Positions 51,078 to 59,760 of a stretch of 64,000 nt of DNA are shown piece by piece (the stretch's first letter is position 1; each line of letters begins with the position of its first letter). The position numbers and the translations under genes were made by a program. The notes beneath the pieces were generated by a model, which saw only the letters and a program-made list of their open reading frames with translations, did no database searches and had not been told where the DNA came from. The stretch spans positions 89,737 through 153,736 of the forward strand of contig QWPV01000001.1 of the NCBI GenBank assembly GCA_003671055.1. The letters are read 5' to 3'. The stretch comes from Planctomycetota bacterium. GTDB lineage: Bacteria > Planctomycetota > Phycisphaerae > Phycisphaerales > SM1A02.

Positions 51078-52073
51078 TTAGGCAAGCGGATCGGGTCGAT
51101 AGACCTTCGTGTCAATCGCCCAGACTCGTTCGGTCCACATACCGCCGCCTGTTCCGCTCACAACATCGCGCCGCGCTGCTTGCATCACGATGCCCATGCG
51201 CGCATCAAGATTGTCGAGTTGCGAGACGAAGATCGCTTCAGGCGTTGCAGGTAGTTTCGCTGCACCATGTTCAAGTTGCCCATGATGCGAGAGAAGGATG
51301 TGTTGCAGCACGCGAAGTGTGTCGCCTGGAAGTGAAATCCCAGAACGCTTCGCCGCATGCGCAGCCTTTACTTGAAGCCAAATCGCGCCACGCACGATAT
51401 GTCCAACAAGTTGCCCTTCATCGGTGGAAGTGAATCCGCGCGCCCACTCCATCTCGATCGTCTTCGCGAGATCGTGCAGGAACAATCCCATGAGGACGAG
51501 ATCACGATTCAGCCCTGGATACAGCGGCAATGCGCGCTCAGCGAGCTCAAGCAGATTCAGCGTGTGCTCAAGCAATCCACCGATCCACGCATGATGGACT
51601 TGCACCGCAGCAGGTGCCTGTCGAAAATCCGTCATGAGCCGCTCATCCGTCAGATATTGCTCCGCAAGTTCGCGCATCGCGGGATGCGTCAGCGAGCGCA
51701 TGATCTCAAGCACGCGCGCAAACATCTCATCGATGTCCTTCTTCGTGCAAGGCAACAGCGAACGAATCTGATCCGGCGTGACTTCTGCACGCTCAATGGT
51801 CTCAAGAATGAGTTGCGCGACGCCCTGATAGAACTGCACATTGCCGCGCACATGCACGAAGCCAACATCGACGAGGTCCTGATACTGCGCCTCCTCAAAC
51901 GTCCACATCCGCGCAGGCATCTCCCCCGTCGCATCCCGCAAAATGCACTTCAAAAAAGGCTTATTCGTGCGCGTCGTCCCCAACTGCGGATTCATCAACG
52001 AATACACGCCCTCAACATACGTTCGATCCGTCAACGACGAAATAGCCTGATGATCTGTAGCAGCTCCACTCAT
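51078..52073 (-). CDS. YhaM-like 3'-5' exoribonuclease (OB fold plus HD domain)
   Basis: The 331-residue protein has an OB-fold nucleic-acid-binding part (about 18-95, YSLMNPQLGTTRTNKPFLK, then GFVHVRGNVQFYQG) and an HD phosphohydrolase domain with H160/H161 in VQVHHAWIGGLLEHTL, the HD pair at 200-201 (FLHDLAKTIE), and HILLSHHGQLEHG. This order matches YhaM/CBF1, a metal-dependent 3'-5' exoribonuclease of Gram-positive bacteria. The stop lies only 9 bases from the convergent BshC-like gene. RNA turnover is the inferred role. Confidence 0.87.
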   Translation of the reverse strand: MSGAATDHQAISSLTDRTYVEGVYSLMNPQLGTTRTNKPFLKCILRDATGEMPARMWTFEEAQYQDLVDVGFVHVRGNVQFYQGVAQLILETIERAEVTPDQIRSLLPCTKKDIDEMFARVLEIMRSLTHPAMRELAEQYLTDERLMTDFRQAPAAVQVHHAWIGGLLEHTLNLLELAERALPLYPGLNRDLVLMGLFLHDLAKTIEMEWARGFTSTDEGQLVGHIVRGAIWLQVKAAHAAKRSGISLPGDTLRVLQHILLSHHGQLEHGAAKLPATPEAIFVSQLDNLDARMGIVMQAARRDVVSGTGGGMWTERVWAIDTKVYRPDPLA

Positions 52074-52205
52074 AGTCTCTGAGTGTACGGGAGAAAATCA
52101 CGGCGCTCGCGAAACCAGGAAAGCCACGAAAAGTTTCACACGCTCACGGTATCGCATCAGCTGATTGCAAGGCATGCGCGTAATGCATCTGCTTTTGGTG
52201 GGTTT

Positions 52206-53162
52206 TCACCCGCGCAGGTCGCGGAGGGTATTGGGGACTTGGTCGGCGAGTTCGTGGGCGAGGAGGCCGGCGGTACCGTGGTTGGTGGCCCAGGCGTCGG
52301 CGGCGCGGGCGTGGACTTCGACGGCGAGTGCGGTGGCTTCGCCGAGCGTGAGTGGTTGGGAGTGTTCGCTTGCGCGTGCTGTTGCGTTCCGCATGCAGAA
52401 CTGTGCGGCGAAACTCGCGATGATGCCTGCGAGGATGTCGCCGCTGCCGGCGGTGGCGAGTGCGGCGTTGCCTCGCGTGGTAGACCACATGTGGAGACCG
52501 TCGCAGATGAGGGTTCCCGCGCCTTTCATGCAGATGACTGCGCCGAGCCGTTGCGCGAGACGGGTGGTCAACGCTCTGCGCGCGTCATGGTTTCCTTCGA
52601 TGAATCCCGGTTCAATCTCGAGTTCGAGTCCTTGCGCGAGTCGCTGTGCTTCGCCGGGATGCGGCGTGAAGACGGCGCTGGTGCGAAGATCGCGTGCGGC
52701 GTCGTGGGCTTGTGCGAAGAGTGTGATCGCGTCGGCGTCGATGATGACGGGCACTTCGGTGTTTGCAAGCAATCGCAGCAGCACTTGTTCTGCTGCGATA
52801 CCGAGACCGAGCCCTGGTCCGATGACGAATGCGTTCGCGCCCTTTGTGGATGCGTCGAGCGCTGCGGCAACTGCAGATGGTTGAAGCATGCCGGAAGCGT
52901 CGACGGGAAGCGGAATTACTGTTGCTTCTGGCACTAATTCGATCGCGTGCGGTGCGAGTGGCGCAGGCACCGCGAGCACGACGAGCCCGCAACCAGCGCG
53001 CAATGCAGCACGCGCGGTGAGGCATGGTCCGCCGAGCATCATGCGTGGCGCTTCACTGCGACCTCCGAGCGATCCGCCAATGATCACAACCGTGCCGAAG
53101 GTTCCTTTGTGCCCTTGCGGATCACGCGCTGGAAGGCTCGGCGTCGTGCAATCAGTGATCAT
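52206..53162 (-). CDS. nnrD: ADP-dependent NAD(P)H-hydrate dehydratase
   Basis: I start at the ATG at 53162 (318 residues), which overlaps the stop of the preceding gene by 11 bases; the frame is open further but without homology. The ribokinase-like domain shows GTFGTVVIIGGSLGGRSEAP, AFVIGPGLGLG, FTPHPGEAQRL and the catalytic ATAGSGDILAGIIASF. It repairs hydrated NADH and NADPH. The N-terminal epimerase domain (NnrE) found fused in many bacteria is missing. The transglutaminase-like gene lies upstream. Confidence 0.9.
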   Translation of the reverse strand: MITDCTTPSLPARDPQGHKGTFGTVVIIGGSLGGRSEAPRMMLGGPCLTARAALRAGCGLVVLAVPAPLAPHAIELVPEATVIPLPVDASGMLQPSAVAAALDASTKGANAFVIGPGLGLGIAAEQVLLRLLANTEVPVIIDADAITLFAQAHDAARDLRTSAVFTPHPGEAQRLAQGLELEIEPGFIEGNHDARRALTTRLAQRLGAVICMKGAGTLICDGLHMWSTTRGNAALATAGSGDILAGIIASFAAQFCMRNATARASEHSQPLTLGEATALAVEVHARAADAWATNHGTAGLLAHELADQVPNTLRDLRG

Positions 53163-54624
53163 CGCGCACATCCACTTGCTCGATCTTGATCTTGCCGAGC
53201 AGCGCGAGCGCATTGAGAAACGCTGGATCTGTAGCACCAGCAGAGAGATCGCTCACTGCGACTGCGATGTGCGCTGCGTTGAAACGATTGCGAAGCGTCG
53301 CATCAAGATCAATCCATGCACACACAGTCTCTTTGGATGACTCACTTCGCACGTCGACCAATGCTTGCGTCCACATGTGCCAGCCCCACGAACTTGCTTG
53401 ACCGCCGATGCCTTCGACGTACACCACGCCACTCACGACGCGCGATGGAGTTCCGGATGCGCGAAGCAATGCAGCGAGCAAGACCGCATGTTCGGTGCAG
53501 TCACCAGAGCGCGAAAGTGCTGCTTCGCTCGCGCTTCCGAATGCTGTTTTGAAGTTCTTTGCAGAAAGGTGCTCCGCGACGAAGGATCGCAGTTGCTCTG
53601 GCGTCGGCGACGCTTTGCGCTTCGCCAACAGTTCCTTGATCGCAGGGTTGTCCGAGTCGATCATTGCGTTCGGCATCGTCCAACGCGTGTCTGCGGCGTC
53701 GCTCGCAATCACTGGAGTTCTGCGATCAATGTCGACATCGACAAGCATCGAACGCGTGGACGCTGGGTCAATTTGCGCAACCTGCGACGCAACACTGGGA
53801 AGCGCAATCGCATCGCCGGTCGTGGTCACACGGAAGGTCGCGCGAGGAAGTCGTGCGGCATTCGGAATGCGCTCGCTCGTGATGAGCGTGCCCTGCAACA
53901 GATCGAATTTTCCCGATGCAAGTGCCGCGCGCGCTGCTGGCTCGTCTGACAACATCGATGCAAGGTCGCCGATTCCAATCGGCATCACGCTTGAAAGCAG
54001 TGCACCATCCTTCGCGTAGGTCTCGCGTGCAATCAACGGCACGAGCGAGTTCTTCACATCAAACTCTTTAGCGCTCGCGCCACTTCGGCGAGTCATCGTC
54101 ACAAGCGCTGGCACGCAACCAGATTGCAGATCGAGGCTCGTGTATGAAATTTCCGCCGCGCCAGCGCTTAGTCGCGCCGCGACGAATCGCTCGACTGCGC
54201 GGGGGGTGAGCCACGGACCACTCGGCCACGCAATGGGCTGCGGAAGCGCATTTCCCTCTTGTTTCGATGCGCGTTTTTCCTTCGCATCAAACGACCACCG
54301 CACCACCGCGCCAGCGCCTTGCGAAACGCTCGCGGCAATTGGTTCGCCGCGCGCACTCTCAATGAACTCCGATCGCAGTTGAATCTCCGTGACTTCGCCG
54401 AGGCGTCGAAATCGCATTTCGATTTCACCGATGGAACGAAACTCCGTTGATCCGTCCTCTCGTCCGCGACGCTCCACGAGTTCGTGCGACAATCCGCACG
54501 GCGCCCCGCTGAGGGAAAGCGTGTACCAGCGCTCACTCAGTCGTTCCCATGCTTGCGCGTTCGCATCAACCGCGACAAGCATGACGAGTAGCGCAGACAA
54601 CAACCACGTGCGGATCACGTTCAT
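53152..54624 (-). CDS. Exported transglutaminase-like protein
   Basis: The 490-residue protein has a signal peptide (WLLSALLVMLVAVDANAQ). Its C-terminal part is a transglutaminase-like (papain-fold) domain with C376 in SGDCTEHAVLLAALLRASG, H416 in SSWGWHMWTQ, and an acidic residue near 439-441 (AWIDLDAT), a plausible catalytic triad. The first 330 residues form an unassigned beta-rich region. Such proteins often act as proteases or amidases in the envelope. It overlaps lysS by 4 bases at its start and nnrD by 11 at its end. Confidence 0.85.
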   Translation of the reverse strand: MNVIRTWLLSALLVMLVAVDANAQAWERLSERWYTLSLSGAPCGLSHELVERRGREDGSTEFRSIGEIEMRFRRLGEVTEIQLRSEFIESARGEPIAASVSQGAGAVVRWSFDAKEKRASKQEGNALPQPIAWPSGPWLTPRAVERFVAARLSAGAAEISYTSLDLQSGCVPALVTMTRRSGASAKEFDVKNSLVPLIARETYAKDGALLSSVMPIGIGDLASMLSDEPAARAALASGKFDLLQGTLITSERIPNAARLPRATFRVTTTGDAIALPSVASQVAQIDPASTRSMLVDVDIDRRTPVIASDAADTRWTMPNAMIDSDNPAIKELLAKRKASPTPEQLRSFVAEHLSAKNFKTAFGSASEAALSRSGDCTEHAVLLAALLRASGTPSRVVSGVVYVEGIGGQASSWGWHMWTQALVDVRSESSKETVCAWIDLDATLRNRFNAAHIAVAVSDLSAGATDPAFLNALALLGKIKIEQVDVRDDH

Positions 54625-56294
54625 GCGTGTGGAGCATCCTCAATTGCGTGCGCGGCGCCGATCGACTTCAACAGTGGAAAGAGAATGACATCGCGAATCG
54701 ATGCACTGTCCGTCAACAACATGACGATGCGATCGATGCCGAGTCCGAGTCCGCCCGCGGGCGGCATCCCGACGCGAAGCGACTCCACAAAGTCTTCGTC
54801 GAGCGAGCGGAACGTTGACACTTCTTCATCTTCACCGCGCAATTGCTCGGTGAACTTCGCGAGTTGAATGTCTGGATCGTTCAACTCCGTGTACGCGGGA
54901 CCGATTTCCATGCCGCCGATGAAGAGATCCCATCGACCGCAGATCTCGGGATCATGTCGATGCGGGCGCGTGAGCGGCGAGATCGCGCTCGGCCAGTCCG
55001 TCACAAACGTGGGGCGACATGGATCAATGCACGGCTCCGCGATCGCTTCGAACACTTCGTTCACGACGAGCCAATCGTCGAGCTTCGCCTCGTGATGCAA
55101 GCCAATCTCGCGCGCCTTCGCACGAACCTTTGCGAAGTCACGAATGCCACAGCCCACGTGCTTCTCGAAGAGTTCCGTGAAACTCACCTGCACGAAAGGC
55201 ACGGAGTAATCAATGTCGAGTTCACCAAACGGCAAGATGGGACCTTGTCCATCGGCCTTTGCTGTCGCGCGCAAACCTGCGTCGACACGATCCGCAACCG
55301 CTTCACACGCGAGCATGTGCATCATCGATTCCGTGAGCGTCATCATCGTCGAGCTATCGCCGAACGCTTCGTACGCTTCTAGCGCAGTGAACTCAGGATT
55401 GTGACTGCGATCGATGCCTTCATTACGGAAATTACGGTTGATCTCGAACACCTTGCGCATCCCGCCGACCAAGCACCGCTTGAGATACAGCTCTGGCGCG
55501 ATACGCAAAAACAGGGGCATTCCTAGCGCATTGTGTTGCGTAAGGAAGGGACGCGCGGCCGCACCACCTGCCATGGGCTGCAACATCGGCGTTTCAACTT
55601 CGAGGTAGCCCTGCGCCTCCATGAAACGACGAACGCGCGAGATGATCTTGGAGCGCATCGCGAAAGTCTTCGCAGTCTGCGGATTCGCGTACATGTCGAC
55701 ATAGCGGCGTCGATAGCGCAGTTCGGGATCACTCAGTCCATGCCATTTTTCTGGCGGCGGCGCGAGGCTCTTTGCACCGAGATCAACGCCCGCAGCCCAA
55801 ATACAAACTTCGCCTTTCTGCGTGCGACCGACTGGACCTTCGACGATCAAAATGTCGCCGTAATCCACAGCCTTTGCGAGTTCAAACTGATTCGAAACCA
55901 CGCTTGACTTCGAGATGCTCACTTGAATTTCGCCGGTTGCATCGCGGAGAAACAGGAACACCAACTTCCCCATGTCGCGATGCTGCACAACGCGACCAGC
56001 GATCTTTGCGTGCAATCGTGTGTCGGGCACTTCTACGACAGCAGGAAGCGCTGCCTTCGCAACCTTTGCGGCGGCTTCAAACGCAACGTGCGCGTCTTCT
56101 GAAAACTTCGTTCGCGCGTCCGCGCAGGAGAGTAAGTTCGCTTCGCTGTTTCCGTAGGGTTCGAAGCCGAGTTCCTCTTTGAAGTGCCGCATCTTCTCGC
56201 GACGCGCTGCCACCATCACATGCGGAGGAACGATGACCTCGCCTCCATCAGTCGGCGTGGAGGAAGGTGTCGTTGGTGTGGGATCTTGAGTCAA
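54621..56294 (-). CDS. lysS: Lysyl-tRNA synthetase (class II)
   Basis: The 557-residue enzyme has an N-terminal OB-fold anticodon domain (LHAKIAGRVVQHRDMGKLVF) and a class II core with GLSDPELRYRRRYVDM, motif 2 FEINRNFRNEGIDRSHNPEF, and motif 3 GLGIDRIVMLLTDSASIRDV. It is longer than the usual 490-510, mostly from an N-terminal Thr/Pro-rich extension of about 30 residues and a C-core insertion. It is transcribed divergently from pfkA. Confidence 0.96.
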   Translation of the reverse strand: MTQDPTPTTPSSTPTDGGEVIVPPHVMVAARREKMRHFKEELGFEPYGNSEANLLSCADARTKFSEDAHVAFEAAAKVAKAALPAVVEVPDTRLHAKIAGRVVQHRDMGKLVFLFLRDATGEIQVSISKSSVVSNQFELAKAVDYGDILIVEGPVGRTQKGEVCIWAAGVDLGAKSLAPPPEKWHGLSDPELRYRRRYVDMYANPQTAKTFAMRSKIISRVRRFMEAQGYLEVETPMLQPMAGGAAARPFLTQHNALGMPLFLRIAPELYLKRCLVGGMRKVFEINRNFRNEGIDRSHNPEFTALEAYEAFGDSSTMMTLTESMMHMLACEAVADRVDAGLRATAKADGQGPILPFGELDIDYSVPFVQVSFTELFEKHVGCGIRDFAKVRAKAREIGLHHEAKLDDWLVVNEVFEAIAEPCIDPCRPTFVTDWPSAISPLTRPHRHDPEICGRWDLFIGGMEIGPAYTELNDPDIQLAKFTEQLRGEDEEVSTFRSLDEDFVESLRVGMPPAGGLGLGIDRIVMLLTDSASIRDVILFPLLKSIGAAHAIEDAPHA

Positions 56295-56304
56295 TGCGTG
56301 CGTC

Positions 56305-56370
56305 CTAAAGAGAGTGCAGAAACCGTGAAATGCAGCTGCTGACGATGGTACTCTTCAACATTCTCTTTAG
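56305..56370. promoter_or_regulatory. Inverted repeat in the divergent lysS-pfkA region
   Basis: CTAAAGAGA (56305-56313) and TCTCTTTAG (56362-56370) are perfect 9-base inverted arms 48 bases apart, between the lysS and pfkA start codons. The position suggests a shared operator or a looped hairpin. I found no convincing -10/-35 pair and no known factor with this site. Confidence 0.4.
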
Positions 56371-56395
56371 CACCCTTTGCAGAACTGCTCTCTTC

Positions 56396-57547
56396 ATGAG
56401 TCCGTGTCCCAACATTCGCAAGATCGGCATCCTCACTGGCGGTGGCGACTGCCCCGGACTCAACGCTGTGCTACGCGCTGTCGCTAAAACTGCGTATTTG
56501 CAGCATGGCATCGAAGTGTGCGGCATTGAGGATGGTTTTCAGGGGCTCATCGAGAATCGCGTGCGGCCGCTTGCGATGAAGGATGTCTCAGGGATTCTCA
56601 CGCGTGGCGGCACGATCCTCGGTTCGAACAACCGCTGCAATCCGACGAAGTACGCGACGAGCCGCAACCAAGACGGCTCACCGATTTTCGAAAATGTCGT
56701 GGACCGCTGTCTCAGCACGATTGAAACGAATCGCATGGATGCGCTTGTCGTGATCGGTGGCGATGGCACGATGGCGTGCGCGGCGCCGTTCGCGGCTGCG
56801 GGCGTGAATGTCATCGGAGTGCCGAAGACGATTGACAACGATCTTGTTGGAACGGAAATCACATTCGGCTTCTTGACCGCTGTCGACACTGCAACCGAAG
56901 CGCTCGATCGATTGCACTCCACTGCCGATAGCCATCACCGCGTGATGGTGTGTGAAGTGATGGGGCGCAACGCAGGCTGGATTGCGCTCACCGCTGGTGT
57001 CGCGAGCGGCTCCGATGTGATCTTGATTCCTGAGCTGCCCTTCGATATTCGCAAAGTCGCCGATGACATTGATCACCGGATGAAGAACGGTCCTGGATTC
57101 GCGATTGTTGTCGTTGCAGAAGGCGCGCGTCCACGCTCTGGTCAACAAGTTGTCTCACGCGTGGATCCAACAAGTCCAGATCCAATTCGTCTCGGCGGGA
57201 TCGGAAATCATGTCGCGCAAGAGATCGAAGACTTGTGCAATGTTGAGACGCGCACAACCGTTCTCGGGCACACGCAGCGTGGGGGCTCGCCCTCTTCGGC
57301 TGATCGAATTCTTGCGACAAACTTCGGCTTTCACGCTGCTGCCGCACTCGCTGCCGGCCGAAAGAACCGCATGATTGTTCGCGTGAACAACATCTATTCC
57401 GACGTTGATCTCTTCACTGCAGTTGGAAAACAACGCTTGATTCCAACTGGTCATCCACTCATCGCAGCCGCTCGCGCGCTCGGCACAAGTTTCGGCGATG
57501 GCGCCGCATATTGCGCGCCCGCTGCGATTTCTGCAGCAAGCATGTAA
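56396..57547 (+). CDS. pfkA: 6-phosphofructokinase, ATP-type with lysine variant
   Basis: I start at the ATG at 56396 (383 residues); upstream in-frame codons read like intergenic sequence. Signatures are KIGILTGGGDCPGLNA, the nucleotide site GGDGT (121-125), PKTIDND (143-149), and VMGRNAGWIAL. Gly in GGDGT is typical of ATP-dependent enzymes, whereas PPi-dependent ones have Asp there; PKTIDND (Lys rather than the Gly of E. coli PfkA) is shared with PPi-type and atypical ATP-type enzymes. The donor is thus most likely ATP, with some uncertainty. The length lies between short ATP and long PPi forms. Confidence 0.9.
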   Translation: MSPCPNIRKIGILTGGGDCPGLNAVLRAVAKTAYLQHGIEVCGIEDGFQGLIENRVRPLAMKDVSGILTRGGTILGSNNRCNPTKYATSRNQDGSPIFENVVDRCLSTIETNRMDALVVIGGDGTMACAAPFAAAGVNVIGVPKTIDNDLVGTEITFGFLTAVDTATEALDRLHSTADSHHRVMVCEVMGRNAGWIALTAGVASGSDVILIPELPFDIRKVADDIDHRMKNGPGFAIVVVAEGARPRSGQQVVSRVDPTSPDPIRLGGIGNHVAQEIEDLCNVETRTTVLGHTQRGGSPSSADRILATNFGFHAAAALAAGRKNRMIVRVNNIYSDVDLFTAVGKQRLIPTGHPLIAAARALGTSFGDGAAYCAPAAISAASM

Positions 57548-57576
57548 CGACGCACTTCAAGCCTTCAGACGCACCT

Positions 57577-58467
57577 ATGACCGTTGACCCCGCCGTCTTT
57601 CTCGATCGCGACAACACGATCATCGCCAACGATGGTGATCTCGGCGACCCCTCACTCGTGCGACTTCTTGACGGTGTTCCCGCGGCGCTGAAAGTACTTC
57701 GTGATGCGGGGTTTCGTCTCGTCGTGGTAACGAATCAAGGCGGCGTCGCGCGTGGTCGTTACACCGAAGCTGCTGTCGATGCAGTGCATCGACGCATCGC
57801 TGAACTCGTCGATCAAGCCACCGGACTTGAACGCACCATCGAACGCTTCTACTACTGCCCGTTTCATCCAGAAGGCGTTGTCCCGGAGTACACGCGCGAA
57901 CATCCATGGCGAAAACCGCAGCCCGGCATGATCGTGCAAGCCGCTGCGGACATGGATTTGGATTTGACGAAGAGTTTCTTGATCGGTGATGCACCGCGCG
58001 ACACTGAAGCCGGTCGCCGCGCGGGCATTCGCACGGTGCTCCTCACGCGCGACGCGGATCGCATCGCACGAGCGCATGCGGACTTCGTTGCAGGAGATTT
58101 CGCTGAAGCTGCTGCGATTGTCATGCGCAAGCGTCACGAGCCCTTTGTCCCGCACGACATCGCGCGCACAGAGTCGAGGCAGACTGCCGCAACGCGGCGC
58201 GTACGACTCCGAACACGCGACGAAGGCGCAGAGCGGATCCGAAAGGCGGTACTCGAACTCGCCGATGAATTGCGCTCAGAACGCAATCGCCGACGCGAGA
58301 GCTCGCCCATCCGATTCGTCGCCACAGCACTCGTGCTCGCGTCACTTCTCACCGCAACATTCGCTTTCCTCAATCTTGCCGACCTGCAGTCGTTTGCACG
58401 CTGGGGATCCGCGGCGGTGCTCGCGTTGTTGTTGGCAATCGTTGCCCTCCTCGTCGATCGTCGCTGA
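57577..58467 (+). CDS. GmhB-like HAD phosphatase with membrane tail
   Basis: From the ATG at 57577 the protein has 296 residues. Residues 1-175 are a HAD phosphatase of the HisB-N/GmhB group: FLDRDNT (D10, D12), VVVTNQGGVARG, RKPQPGM and FLIGDAPRDTEAG. GmhB removes a phosphate from heptose bisphosphate in LPS core synthesis. The zinc loop of GmhB (CxH...CxC) is partly lost: CPFHPEG remains, but the second pair is replaced by EHPW. A charged linker and two hydrophobic helices (about 246-292) form a C-terminal membrane tail that is absent in ordinary GmhB. Confidence 0.85.
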   Translation: MTVDPAVFLDRDNTIIANDGDLGDPSLVRLLDGVPAALKVLRDAGFRLVVVTNQGGVARGRYTEAAVDAVHRRIAELVDQATGLERTIERFYYCPFHPEGVVPEYTREHPWRKPQPGMIVQAAADMDLDLTKSFLIGDAPRDTEAGRRAGIRTVLLTRDADRIARAHADFVAGDFAEAAAIVMRKRHEPFVPHDIARTESRQTAATRRVRLRTRDEGAERIRKAVLELADELRSERNRRRESSPIRFVATALVLASLLTATFAFLNLADLQSFARWGSAAVLALLLAIVALLVDRR

Positions 58468-58477
58468 GACTTCACGC

Positions 58478-58756
58478 ATGCACGAAGACACCGCGCATTG
58501 CGACCTCTTCGCGCGAGACCCCGGTGCATTCCACGACTTGCGCACGCAAGACACAGTGCGCGCGACCGCTGAAGCGCTCGCTGAACGCACGGGGACCGCA
58601 GCGCCAAACATCGAATTCCTCGAGGATCGCGTGCGTTTCTTCGGTGCTGCTGGTGATGTGACGCTGCTCGGACTTGTCGCTGAAGTGCGCGCGATCACAC
58701 AGCGTTGGCATCGCAAGCATCATGGTGCTGCACTCTGGCAGGGAGACGACGAATGA
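58478..58756 (+). CDS. Small protein of unknown function
   Basis: The 92-residue frame lies between the phosphatase (10 bases) and the heptosyltransferase (4-base ATGA overlap), so it is very likely translated. It is acidic at the start (HEDTAHCDLFARDPGAF) and has a central FLEDRVRFFGAAGDVTLLGL and a His/Trp-rich end (RWHRKHHGAALWQGDDE). No family recognised, no signal peptide or membrane helix. Coupling to the heptosyltransferase suggests an accessory role; this is only an inference. Confidence 0.65.
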   Translation: MHEDTAHCDLFARDPGAFHDLRTQDTVRATAEALAERTGTAAPNIEFLEDRVRFFGAAGDVTLLGLVAEVRAITQRWHRKHHGAALWQGDDE

Positions 58757-59751
58757 CATCGAAGCGCATGCTCGTCATTCTTCCGACATGGGTCGGCGAC
58801 TGCGTGATGGCGACGCCCGTGTTGCGCGCGCTTCGCTCAGCGTTTCCAGATGCGCACATCCTCGCGGGTGTCGGAGGTGGGATCGACACACTGCTCGCAG
58901 GAAGCGAATGGTGCAACGCAGTGCTTCGCGTGCGATTCAAAGGAACGCTCGGTCCCTTCACCGATGCGTCACTGCTTCGCGCCTGTCGCGCTGACACGAT
59001 TGTCCTTCTTCCCAATAGTTTTCGTACCGCGCTCGGCGTGCGATTCGCTGGCGCAACGCGGCGCATCGGTTACGCGCGTGACGGCCGAGGCATCCTTCTC
59101 ACGCATACGATCGCGCCGCCGACGGAGAAGCCCTTCTCCGCAGTCGACTACTACGCGCAACTCGTCGAGAAGGCGTTCAACATCACGGTTTCCGATCGAC
59201 GCGTGGAACTGATCGTCACCGCTGATGAAACACGCAAGGCGCTCTCGCTGCTCGCTGGCGTGTCCGGTGCGCCACTCGTCCTCAATCCAGGCGCGAACAA
59301 TCCGCTCAAGCGCTGGAGCGCGGAGAACTTCGCCAAAGTCGCCAGAATCTCCATGAAACAAGGGCAATCCGTGGTGGTCACCGGCGGCCCGAAGGAACGC
59401 GAACTCGTCGATGCTGTGGTGAAGCTCGCGCCTGGCGCAATCAATCTCATCGAGCGCGGCGTGGATCTCGGTGGGTTGAAAGGCGTCCTCGCGCGCGCTG
59501 CATGTCTGCTCACAAACGATACCGGTCCGCGACACATCGCCGCCGCGTTGTCGACACCCGTCGTCACGCTCTTCGGTCCAACCGATCACCGCTGGACCAC
59601 GCTCGTCCATGTGCAAGAACGACTGCTCCTCGCAGAACCGTTTCTCACACACGACACCTTCGCGGATCAACACCCGAACGCATGCTTGATGGAGCGCATC
59701 GCAGTGAAGGACGCAGTGGAAGCAATCCGCAGCATCGCTCGCACGAGTTAG
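58753..59751 (+). CDS. Family 9 glycosyltransferase (heptosyltransferase II-like)
   Basis: From the ATG at 58753 (overlapping the previous TGA) the protein has 332 residues. It matches GT9 enzymes such as WaaF: start LVILPTWVGDCVMATPVLRA, GATRRIGYARDGRG, NPGANNPLKRWSAENFAKVA, and TNDTGPRHIAAALSTPVVTL near the nucleotide site. It would transfer heptose or a related sugar to an LPS core. Adjacent GmhB-like phosphatase supports an ADP-heptose-using pathway. Confidence 0.88.
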   Translation: MTSKRMLVILPTWVGDCVMATPVLRALRSAFPDAHILAGVGGGIDTLLAGSEWCNAVLRVRFKGTLGPFTDASLLRACRADTIVLLPNSFRTALGVRFAGATRRIGYARDGRGILLTHTIAPPTEKPFSAVDYYAQLVEKAFNITVSDRRVELIVTADETRKALSLLAGVSGAPLVLNPGANNPLKRWSAENFAKVARISMKQGQSVVVTGGPKERELVDAVVKLAPGAINLIERGVDLGGLKGVLARAACLLTNDTGPRHIAAALSTPVVTLFGPTDHRWTTLVHVQERLLLAEPFLTHDTFADQHPNACLMERIAVKDAVEAIRSIARTS

Positions 59752-59760
59752 ACTGCGCGT

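Noticed and set aside
52083..52937. Plus-strand frame of 284 codons, Gly/Cys-rich, opposite nnrD
   Set aside because: nnrD on the minus strand has its dehydratase motifs; the plus-strand frame is compositionally odd and has no motif.
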